Shown one piece after another: positions 10,601-22,600 of a stretch of DNA of 64,000 bases; position 1 is the first letter of the stretch, and the number at the start of each line of letters is the position of its first letter. Source of the stretch: Sternotherus odoratus (lineage: Eukaryota; Chordata; Testudines; Kinosternidae). The DNA is taken from positions 57,259,840 through 57,323,839 of the forward strand of contig JAVMKO010000002.1 of NCBI GenBank assembly GCA_032164245.1. The letters run 5' to 3'. Under the pieces are notes generated by a model. It worked only from the letters and a program-made list of their open reading frames with translations, made no database searches and was not told the DNA's origin. The position numbers and the translations under genes were made by a program.

Positions 10601-13600
10601 CCAACAGCCCTATATTGGACAGGGCTTTCTTTGATCTGTAGTAGTCCAAGGCCAGCATTGTCCCAGTTTATAAATACCATTGTATGGATTGGATAGGATT
10701 GTTTGGTGACAATTCCTAACTCATCTGTCCCATTGAGTCTGAAAGCAAAGAAGAGGAGATCACAGCACCAAGTAGCCATATTAACCAACAGCAGCTGCTT
10801 CCATGCCTCCTCCCATTTAATAATACAGTCAGTGACTGACTGGGCAGAAGGGTATGAAGTGACATTCAGTAGCTGGGGGGATGCCCCTCAAGTAGCAAGA
10901 GGCAATAAAAATATCTTTAACTAGCAAAAGTATTTGTAATTGGAAACTGGGATGTAAAAAGACTACAATGTTTTTTATTAATACAAATTTTGTTCAGAAG
11001 TCTCATTTTGTCTAATTAATTTCATTCTCTTGCATTTAGATGTGTGGGGGGAAGGAGGGAGAGAGCTGAGCGAGTGCGGGGTCCGTTGGAGGGGGGGAGA
11101 GGGGAGAGAGCTGAGCGAGTGCGGGGGCCGTTGGAGGGGGGGGAGAGGGGAGAGAGCTGAGCGAGTGGGGGGAGCGTTGGAGTGGGGGTGAGGGGGGAGA
11201 GAGCTGAGCGAGTGGGGGGAGCGTTGGAGTGGGGGGAGGGGGGAGAGAGCTGAGCGAGTGGGGGAGCATTGGAGTGGGGGGGAGGGGGGAGAGAGCTGAG
11301 CGAGTGGGGGGAGCGTTGGAGTGGGGGGAGGGGGGAGAGAGCTGAGCGAGTGGGGGAGCGTTGGAGTGGGGGGGAGGGGGGAGAGAGCTGAGCGAGTGGG
11401 GGGAGCGTTGGAGTGGGGGGGAGGGGGGAGAGAGCTGAGCGAGTGGGGGAGCGTTGGAGTGGGGCTATTACATCATAACTATGTCACAGAGAACAGCAGG
11501 TCTTAACCTGCTGCCCAGCTGATGTGATTGTCCTTTAAAGAATTTCACCCCTAGGGGGTGTAAGAGGTGAGATTTGAAACATTTTCGATTCTTACCCTGA
11601 TTAGGACCCTAAAGCCTATAACTGTACCAAATTTCAAGTCTCTAGCTGAAACAGTGTGGAAGGAGTAAGGGAACATACATGCACACACCATTTGACTTTT
11701 ATCTCTCTCTCTCTCTCTATATATATATGTCAAATGGTGTATGCGTGCGTGTATGTATGTGCACTTACTCCTTCCACACCGTTTGAGCTAGAGACTTGAA
11801 ATTTGGTACAGTTAGAGGTCTTAGGGTCCTAATCAGGGTAAGAGTCGAAAAGTTTTCAAATATCACCTCTGACGCCCCCCAGGGGTGAAATTATTTAAAG
11901 GCCAATCACATCAGCTGGGCAGCTGCTGTTCTCTGTGACAAAGTTATGATGTCATAATACCCCCTCCAACGGACCCCGCACTCGCTCAGCTCTCTGCCCC
12001 CTCCCCACCTCCGACGGACCCGAGTTTGGTTTGGTCGGAGGGTAAGTGAGGTAGGGGTGTCTGGTTTGGTCGGGGGGTGAGGTGGGGGTGTCGGGTTTGG
12101 TCGGGGGGTGAGGTGGGGGTGTCGGGTTTGGTCGGGGGGTGAGGTGGGGGTGTTGGGGTTGGTCAGGGGGTGTTGGGTTTGGTGGGGCGTAAGGTGGGGG
12201 TGTTGGGTTTCTTTGGGGGGGTGAGGAAGGGGGTCGGGGTTGGTCGAGGGGTAAGTGAGGTGGGGGTGTCGGGTTTGGTCGCGGGGGGTGAGGTGGGGGT
12301 GTCAGGTTTGCTCTCTGCCCCCTCCAACGGACCCCACACTCGCTCAGCTCTCTGCCCCCTCCCCACCTCCAACGGACCCGAGCAACGCCGGGTATTTCCG
12401 CTAGTATGTATAGATAGATAGATAGATAGATATCCTCTCCTTGAAAAGAATGCATAAAACTAGGCCTCAACCCAAGAATACAACTACAAGTAGGATCGAG
12501 CCTCTTTGGCAGAAGGACTTAGAGGTGGTTGAGATAGGGATCCATTGGTTTAGATAAATATATATGAACTCTAAACATTAAGGTCCTGAACACTAATATA
12601 GAGAAAGTTAAAGAGGGTAAATATGGAAGCCTGTGATCATTTATTAAACTAACTTTAATATAAAAAGTAACCTAAAAGTTACCTAAATGCCGATGAGAAA
12701 CAAATTCTCCCTGATGCCATCTTTTGTCTTTTCCTTGAGTAAATGGTGGAATTTTCTATAAGATGTCCCTTCTTCCTTCCTCCCAACTTTTCTTTCAGAG
12801 ATGTCCTGTTGAATAAATGTTTGAATAAAAATTTCAGCATAGTTTAAGGTGCATAGATTTAAAAATATTTGTGCATACTATTTAAATAGATGAGGCCGTG
12901 TTCTCTCCTGAAGAACTTTATATTTTTGGTTCTTAAATGGAAAGAACTGCCATGCAGTGTTAGAGTTGTTCCGTTAAGATAAAGTCATCCACCCTGCCCA
13001 TCAGAAGTTAATATGTGGCTCCTTATATAGGCACCAACTCCAGGACTGGAGCCATAACATCAACTCTCCAATGTGCTGGGGAGTGGGGGGCGCTCACTGC
13101 TCAACCCCTGGATCTGCCCCAGGCCCTGCCCCCACTTCTCCACTTCCTGCCTCCCCAAACAACCATACCCTCACTCCTACTCTTCCCCCCCCCCCCCCAC
13201 ACACCACAAAACAGCTGATTGGGAGGTGCATAGAGGAAGGAGGAAATGCTGATTGGTGGGTGGGAGACACTGGGAGCAGGTGGTGGTAGCTTCTGGGGGC
13301 TTCTGACGTATTACTGTGGCTCTTTGGTAAATTCTGACTCCTTCTCAGTCTCGGGTTGGCCACCCCAAATTAGACGAATATTCCGTATGGCCAGCCATAA
13401 TACTGCCCTGGCTAACCTCAGTCCTAATTACAGCAACTTTGCAATATGTGCTTTTGAAAAAGCAGCTGATTGTGCATGTTAAATCATATCAGAAATATAT
13501 TCTATTTTTTAGCGTCTGGAAGATATCATTAACTTTTGTGTTCTTCCCCAAGTCTTATTTAAAATAAAATTTTGAATCCCTGCACTCCTATTGTTGTTCC

Positions 13601-16600
13601 TTTGTTTTACTTGTAAAAATTAAATTAAAAAATAAAATCAGATGACCTCAAAGCAGTGTTTATCTTATACTCATAACTCAGTTTGCTTAGGTCAGGTCCA
13701 CACTAGGAGTGTCTTGCTATGTCAGTTAAAAAGAATAAGCTGCATTCTTATCACTATACCTTATACCTCCCTGTACCACTCCTCCCCCGCATCCTGTGAA
13801 ATTACTGTACAAGTATAAATCACAGGTTTGCTGTATAGCTGTGCCCACAGGAGCGCTGTCAGAATAGTACACTGGCATTCCCATATCAGTAAACACGCCT
13901 TGTGTGGACATGGTCTCAGCTTTCATTTAAAAAAAACCCCATAAGTTCCTAATTGTTATGGTTGGGTGGGGAAACTCTCAAAACTATGAACTGAGTGTAA
14001 TAGGTATGTGAATCTGCAAAGAGCTGGAATAATAATGCTGAGCAGTGCCTCATTCATCTCAGTGAGGAGGTTAACTAAGATGCCTACTGCTGATAATTTA
14101 AATGTAGTCATTGTTAATAATTTCATTCTCATGTAAGAAAAGAGGGGATCATGGATCTGCACAGTTTTCTGAGAGTGATGTCACATTTTGGTGAATTCTA
14201 CCACTCCCAAACTCCCAGCCCCCAATAAAGGAGCTAAGCCCAAGGTACATAGCAGAGCCCATGGACATATTCAAACCCCACCAAAGGGAGTTAAGCTCCA
14301 GGAGCCCAGAGAACACACATGAACATCTGCACAATCTCCTGTGAGTGGCAATTCATTTAGCAGCTCACATGGGTGAAGTTTATTTTGTGAGCAGAGCTTG
14401 GAAGAATACCACTATTTTATCTCCCCTGTCCTTCCACATTTGGCCCCTAGATAAAAGTACTGAAAGGTTCTTGTCAATTTGAAAAGTGAATAATTCAATT
14501 AAATTAACTTTTGTGATTCTGAGAGTCATTATTAAACTAAAATGTAAGTCATTCTATTGGTCTGTCAGAATGTGTAGCTTCCAGCCTTCTCTTTAAGGCA
14601 TATTCCTTCCAAGTATAAACAACTGGAAATGCAATCCTGCCTACGTGAGGAAATCTAGAACTTCAGTAACACAGAGGTATGGTTGCCTGGTGGTGCCCTG
14701 TGCCCTTTCAGAATGTGGAGAGTGGCTCAACGTAAATTTCTGAAAACCTGGAAATACAAAGTTAAGGTACACGCCCCCTTCCCACAACTTCTGCAGCACA
14801 ACTTTAACTCTGCCCTCTGGCCCAGCATGCCAATAACACACAAACTAGCATTCTGTCATTTTCAGAGAACATTTTGGGAACAGAGCATATGAGCACTGTA
14901 GAACACAGTCCAACAGCTTCTTTTTGCTAAGTCAAAACTCGGTTTTAGGTCTGGCATAGCTAACAGGAACTATCTACACTTGAACATAGTCTGTTTCACA
15001 TAAATCATTTTAGACTTGCTAAATGTAAACCACCCTTAGGATTCCTTACCTTGAGGATTCCCTCTGAGACACTGCCTTGTCCCTCACTAAACCCCAGAGA
15101 CTGCTGTCATTTTGTTCTTCCTGTGTGGATTGCCCAGTGATCTCTCCTGCTTACCTCTGCCAACACAACCTACAGAATTCTGTGCTGAAATGATGAATAC
15201 TTAGACACTTAAAGTATACATGCACCACTTTTCATATCACAGTGCCAAACTGCTCTAGCTAACCTCGTTCAACACAGCTACACCTAACACAGTGAATGCA
15301 ACTGGAGTTCATGCAGATAAATACTGTAAATCGATTTGTGGACTGCAGCACAAAAATAGTGCATTCCATTAGTCCTTCCTTAATCTATTTATTATAGATT
15401 GACAGATTTTAGAGCTAGAAAGGATTATTAGATCTAGTCTGTCCTCCAGTACAACGTAGGCAATAGAACTTCTTCCAGTTATTCCTGTGTTGAAGCTAAT
15501 AACTTCAGATAGGCATCCAGTCTTGATTTGAAGACTTCAAGAGATGGAGAATCCACTATTTCCTTTGATAGCTTATTAACCATTGCACTCCCTTGACTAG
15601 ATCTTTCTCAGAGACTACTGTCCACTCCAGAAGGGATGGAGTTAAGGTTGCATTGCAAGGGTGGTGTGGGAGTGGTAAAGTTTGACTTATATTATCTGGT
15701 GTTGTGTGCCTTTCTGGTTAGACTGGCATCTGACTTAAATCATTGAAATTCAAGGATGATGCGAGACAGGAAAGGGTTGCGTAATTTTAATTTATAAAAC
15801 ATGTCCAATACCAAATTGAATCTAATGTGAACCAAATTTGGCTCATCATATTTTTCTTTGATAGTAAAAATTTAGTCAGTATGTTTAGTTACTGTTACTG
15901 AAAATGCAGAGGGTTTTTTAGTTTTTCTGCATCCATATCAACATGCCCTTGCACCATTGAAGGAAAGAGCTTTAATTCTCATCCATTGCACTGGAGGATT
16001 TGGTCAGAATCAAGCCACATTTGGAAAGTATGGCTTGGTAAGGAGTTCATGCTGCTGTTAAATCATCTCTTCATCATAGCTGATTAACCTGGTCAAAGGC
16101 ATCACTGTGTATTTTTGTTGGTTTGATTTGTTTGTTATGATTCAAGTTGTTATTACTGATTATAAGGTAGCACCTAATTTGATTAGGTGTGATGTACAGA
16201 GCCATTAAAAACAATCCTTTAAAGTTTAGATTATTTTGAAAATCCTGGACAAAACATACTAGTGATTTTTTGGGGGTGGGGGTGCCCCATTTGGAATGCC
16301 TCTAAAGGAGCTGACTTTCAGAAAATGGGTGCTCTATACCTTTTGAAAACCAGACCTCGTTAGAGGTATCTCAAACTGTGAATTCAAAATCACTACTGTT
16401 TTGAAAGTCTTGACCAATATATTTTGTTTTTAGAATGTGTGAAATCAGTAGCTATATAACACATCTTAAGTGTTCTGTGTTGATAACTTACTTTTTACAT
16501 CTTGCAGGTTTTAAACTTTTACTTGATGTGTTTGGTGTTATGCATGGACCAAGGGAAGAATGTGTTGAAGCTCTGAAGAATGGCCACTTGGTGGCTATCT

Positions 16601-19600
16601 CGCCAGGTGGAGTTAGAGAAGCACTCTTTAGTGATGAAACCTATGTTCTTGTATGGGGTAATCGTACGGGCTTTGCTCAGGTGGCCATTGATGCAAAAGT
16701 GGTGAGTGTGTGTGGAGGATCACAGAACAGAAGCAAAGAAGGTTAGATTTTTAGGTCTTTCTCTGGGGCTAAAGCTATATTTCTCCACACAGTAAAGCAA
16801 ATGTTTATAAGTTATAGACTTCTTATAAATATTCTCTTCCTACCTTTTGTAACTAAATTATATGATTGTATCTCCTCTCCTGTTTTTCAAAGAAATATTT
16901 AATGCAGGATTAGTTGTATAATTATTTAATTTCTTTTTTGTCTGATGCTGAAATTCAGCTAACTTTCATTTTCCACAAGCTCATGTCACAAACTTTTAAT
17001 AGTGCAGTAGTGTATGTAGCACTGGAGTATGTTTCCTTAAAATGCTAAAAAACTATTGGTGATATATTATCCTAGCATTTGTTTAATCGCGAAGTGTCAG
17101 AGTCCAGTAACCAACATCTGAGTGCTTCTGTGGCTCAAAAGTATTAGTGTGACTTAATTAAATGAGTTCTGTCTTCTATACAGTACTAAATTGTTCTACA
17201 AGATATTACAGGTGTTTATCTAAATTCTTAGGAAATGTGAGACAAAATATTTTGTCTCACGTGAGAAATATGCTCATGTAACTAAATACTGGTGTAATGA
17301 TGAGAGGTATAGTAGTCATATGTGGCTACAAATACTAGCTAATGGTGTGTGTGTATTTATGATGTGGATGTATGATAAAATAGATCAATCTGAGATTAAG
17401 TAACTTGTAACAATATGGGCTTCCAAACGCTTTTGTAAATTTTACAGCCTTAATGTCAATCTTGACAGCATCATTAACAATGTATGGATAGCAAAAAATG
17501 TTAAATATTAACATAATTTCCCATAGTTTACCCCAGCAAATGATTCCTTATATCCCGAGTCACGGTGCTCTACCCAATTTCATTTAGGTCTGAGACAATA
17601 ACAATGCCTACAGTATATTAATCAAGCACCCTAAGGTCCCGATCCTGCAAATATTGCACATGTGTAATTGCTTATTTAAGTCTGGAAGGCTACTCAGGTG
17701 AGTAAAGTCACACGTGCAAATGCTTGCAGAATCCAGTTTGAAGTTCTGCAGGGGTTCTAAATCAATATGTCGTTTTAAGAAGATTGACCGACCAAAACAT
17801 GCTAACTGTATTAACTCTGTGTTAGCAGGTGGTATTGTCCAATTTGGACCTTTCATTGCTATGGTAAAATAACTTGTGAAACATTGTGTTGCTCATTGAA
17901 AAATCATCTGTCTCCCAAATGTATTTATCAAATAAGTTACACATTTGTTTTCAAATAAACACTGTGTAAAGCAGCCTTTCACATATTGACATTAAATTCT
18001 TATCTTTCTTTTTTCTCATAGCCCATCATTCCTATGTTCACACAAAATGTTCGGGAAGGAATTAGGACATTAGGAGGAATAAGTAAGATATAAATATCTA
18101 TTTTTCTATTTTTAATTTTTAATTTCCTGTATATGTTCAATCTCCTTACCTTAGTAGAAATACTCTCTTTAAAATCTGTGTTTAGAGTCGTCATATGGTC
18201 TTATTTCTCGGGGGGGATGGCGACAGCAAAGTCACTGTGCTTTAGTGGTATAAATTGAGATGGAATTATATTATCAAATCTTAATATTGGAACTAGCATT
18301 GGATCAGATGATGACTTACATTATTCTATGCATAGTGACAGGTCTTGATAAAGGAACTTGCTTTGCATGCAGAAGAACAAATTTTGAGAGTAATACATTT
18401 CTTCTACATTTACATGTCTGATATGCCTTCTGTGAGTTTTCTGTTCTCTGCTGGGAGGTAGACCAGCTCTAATCTTGCCACCAGACCTCTTGTTCCTCTA
18501 GAACATTTGCCCCCCCCCCCCCAAAAGTTTTTAATGCTGCCTACATTTATTTAAAGGTGGGGAGAAATATCTAAACAATTCAACTTAATTTTAATCCATA
18601 TCCAGTTTGCTAATCAGGCAGAAAACGTGTGTGAAAATGCATATGTGTTCTGCCTCTGTCTTTATCCTTCCCCCTTCGGTTGTTCCAAAACACACACATG
18701 GAGTCTAAACAGTCTGCTTCTAGGACAGCTACATGACAGGGTCTCTGCAGAGCCACTAGTGCTGATTGCATTAGATACACCTCTCCTCCAGGCTCCTCCA
18801 TATCTGTCTGTGTAGCACCTTCTGCTCAACCACAGGTGCTCCTTGTCCTGTTTCACAGTACTACAGGCAGAAAGCAATCTTTCCTCCTGACATTGTCCCT
18901 GATCATGACTGAAAGTAGAATTCTGGGCAGAGAGAGCCCAGACATCAAATGGAGAAGTACAAGGTAGCCACATGTTCTCCATGGTAGACATACAATCATT
19001 AACTGATGCAGTATTCAAGATTTATAGGCCAAAAGGGACCATTATAATCATCTAGTCTGACCTGTAAAGATGGCATATGGTAGAGGTGGGATTCAAACCC
19101 ACACCCGTAAAGAGACTGGAGCCTCTATCCAGTGCCTTAGACCACTTAGGCCTGGTCTACACTGTGTGTGTGGTGGGGAGAGAGGGAGGGGGAGGAACAG
19201 TCAACCTAAGATAGGCAACTTCAGCTATGCGAATAGCGTATCTTAGGTTGACTTACCTAGCCGTCCACACGGCAGCGAGTCAACTGCTGCTGCTCCCCCC
19301 GTTGACTCTGCTTCTGTCTCTCACCGAGGTGCAGTACAGGGGTCAACGGGAAGTGCATCCGGGGATTGATTTATCGCATCTACACTAGATGCGATAAACT
19401 GATCCCCAATAGATTGAGCACAGCCCACCGATCCGGCGGGTAGTGTAGATCTACCTGTAGTCAGGCTACCAGCATAGGAAAGGGACCAGCTCAGGAAGGC
19501 ATCATTGGGAATGAAACCCAGGAACTCCTTTTCACTAGAAAGGCGCCAGCTACATGGTGCTACCCTCTGTCATTCTAAAGATACAGGACCAAAGTTGGCT

Positions 19601-22600
19601 TCTGCAAAAAGCTCCATCCTTGGAAGTGCTACAATGTGTGGTACCTTCGGAGTTTGTTTCTATTCTAGGAAGAATTGGGGTTGTTTTGTTCTAATATCTT
19701 TCCTGCTCTTTGCAGTAGGATTAGTAGATATCTTAGAGAAATTTAGTTAACTTATTATTGGTGTATTTTGTCCTTTTATGTCTGTCAGTTGTTGCTTTCA
19801 CAACATTTGGACTTTCTTGGGTCTTATGTGTTCTGTAAACAAAACTTAATAACCCAGTCACTGATGATTTTCTTATCTCTTTACACTTAGTTTAACAAAG
19901 TTTAGTCTAAGGTCACAGGTCTAGTACTGTCACAGCTTTGAGATGTCTCCACTCTGGTGATCTTGAGATAGGTGCTTTAAAAAAATAGTAAAATAAATAA
20001 GCTTATGATGGATGCCACTTAATGCTGACTACTGCATAAGATTTTGTCTCCTAAAAATCAAAATATAATATGCCATATACACTCTATAGTGCAGGATGGC
20101 TCTTTGATTCCCACATGGTGGGGACCAGAGCACTGGTTTTTTTTGTGTGTGCAACTCTCCTTTCTAACCCAGTCTCTTCCGATTGAAGGATTCCTTTCCC
20201 GTTCCTCCAGAACCCAAATCCCTGAAATTCAGATAGCTAGTTCTATTCTAAATTCTAGTCTTCTATAGGTTCTTATATTGTCCTTATTACTCTATTGTCT
20301 GAGCATCTTTCAGTAGCGCGTTAAGCGATGTGATGAAATCTATCATGTGTGGTTCATTCTCTCATATTTTGGGGACTGGGGGGAAAAGGTAGGTGTGTGT
20401 GCACGCACATGTACATTTTAGTTTGTTAGGGGGTTGTTTTGGCATTCTCTCCCCCACCCCCGCAACAGGAATCGGTTGAGGAATGTCTCCTGGGGTGCCT
20501 GTGTCCTTTTCTCCATTTAAATATTCCAGGGGAGGGGTTGCTGTCCTGACTGCACCCTTTCTTCCCTCCAGTCATACCCATCCCAGGATTGTGAGGAGGC
20601 TATCTACTAATCTGAGCTCCCATCTGTCTCAAGTAACTCTCCTTGCCCTTACAGTGGCGGTCACTGGATTACGTTTAGCTGTTGGCAGAAGAGAACTGCA
20701 AAAAGCTCCCTTCCAGGCATCATAGCAGAGGGTTCAGGTTTTTCTTGTTTTGGCTGTGACTCTTCCAATATTATAAAGTGAAGATCAAGGGTGGAATAGC
20801 ACTTCAAAGATACTGTTGTTCATTCGGGAACCTGAGATCGTAGGCCTGGGTTACTTTAAAGTTAATTTATCTACTGCCTTCCAAAATGCAAATTAATATT
20901 TTTTTTAAACTAAAAACCAGGATTATTTAGGTTGATATATGAACGTCTTCGATTGCCACTCGTTCCTATATACGGAGATTTTCCAGTCAAATTTCGTACA
21001 TACATTGGAGATCTTATTCCATATGATCCAAATATAAATGCTGCAGAACTGTCTGGAAAGGTAAGATTTGGGGGTTGTTTTTTTTTCCTACTTGCAATAT
21101 TGAAGCTGTTAGGATTAAAAATACTAGCAGCTGAAAGTCCCTTCTGTCACGAAGCTGGGAGTGTTTTAAAAATAAATAAAATCTGAGAACTCACAAATTG
21201 GACAGTTAGAGATTGTGAATCTCAGTGGTGACTGGACCTAGTGAATTGTGTTGTTGGGCCAAGAGATCCACCATCTGTTCACTCTCCCTCAGACAGCCTA
21301 TGAAATTATTGTATGCAAATTACCTGTAAAGTAAGGCTGGTGATATCACAGTGGCTTAGGATTCTTGGCATTGCTGTCGCATGGGTTTAATTTGTAAAGT
21401 CAAAATGGCTGAGAACTTAAAAATTGGACAGTAACGGACCACAAATCCCAGTGAGGATTGAAACTGGTGATATTCTAAACAGAGATCTATCCACCATGCT
21501 TGAAAGGATAGAAACAGCTACACACCAACTCAGCAGAAACTCCAGGCTTCAGGGTGACATAAGGAGAGAGTGACAATCCTGGAAGCTTATTACAGTAAAA
21601 GCTGATTTATCTGGCATGTTGGGAGAATGGGGGGTACTGGTAAATGAAAAATGCCAGTTAACTAAGAGGGAGGGAGTTTGGATGCGGGGTTGGGGTGGGA
21701 GAGGGGGTGCGTTGGCTCTGGGAGGGAATTTGGTTGCAGGAGGGGATGTGGGTTGTGGGAGGAAGTGTGGGATGCTGGATCCTGGGGCCTCTCAATTCGG
21801 GCAGCTCCCCACAGGTGGCGACCTGCCCTGGTTGCTCCTTGGTGGAGTCACGGCAGGTGGCTGTGTGCTGCCTCCGCCCACAGGCATCTCCCCCACAGCT
21901 CCCATTGGCTGTGGTGTTCTGCCAATTGGAGCTATGAAGCCAGTGCGCAGAGCCACCTGCTGCACCTCTGCCTAGGAGCAGCTGGGATAGGTTGCCCCTT
22001 GGCTGGGAGACACCTGGGGTAAGCACCCTGAGCCTCCTCCTGTGACCCAACCCTATGCCTCAAGCCTCCTCCCACATCCAAACTCCCTCCCAGAGCCTGC
22101 ACTCCACATCCCCTCCCATGTCCAACTCACTGCTGGCCCTGTGCCAACTGGTATATAAACTGGACTTCCAATGAAGATCAGAAATTCTGATTTATAGAGC
22201 TTTTGGTGAAGTCCTGGATGAAACAGCTTTTACTGTATATATAGATACTGGAAGTACTTGTTTTCAAGTTAGTGATTTTTATCTTTGAGTATGCTAATTA
22301 AGTGTTACATAGTGCAATGAGGCCCTCTAACACACATCTATAGTTGTTACATCCCTGTCTTATGTTGTCAGAATTCATGGTAGATATCTTCATTGTTTGA
22401 AGGGTTTGAGTCTTGTAACCCTCTTCTGTCCTATGCTGATAGCTATAATATATGAAATAGAGGTAAGGAAGTTCTGGCACAGAAATAGTTTCTAGGCCTC
22501 TTGAAACAGTGTATGGCGTTTATTTGGATCAGAATGACAGCTTTTCTTAAGTTCTAGTGTGAATTCTAACCCAATGAAAATAGATGTAGTTACCTGTTTG

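Noticed and set aside
11059..11465. CRISPR-like array of regularly spaced repeats
   Set aside because: The units are contiguous without unique spacers and the context is vertebrate; it is a minisatellite.
11036..12470. Proline-rich and glycine-rich frames across the Helitrons
   Set aside because: They are frames through the G-rich minisatellites; period and composition explain them.
19083..19146. Functional tRNA-Leu gene
   Set aside because: A at position 33, interrupted 5' half and CR1 tail; it is a SINE head.
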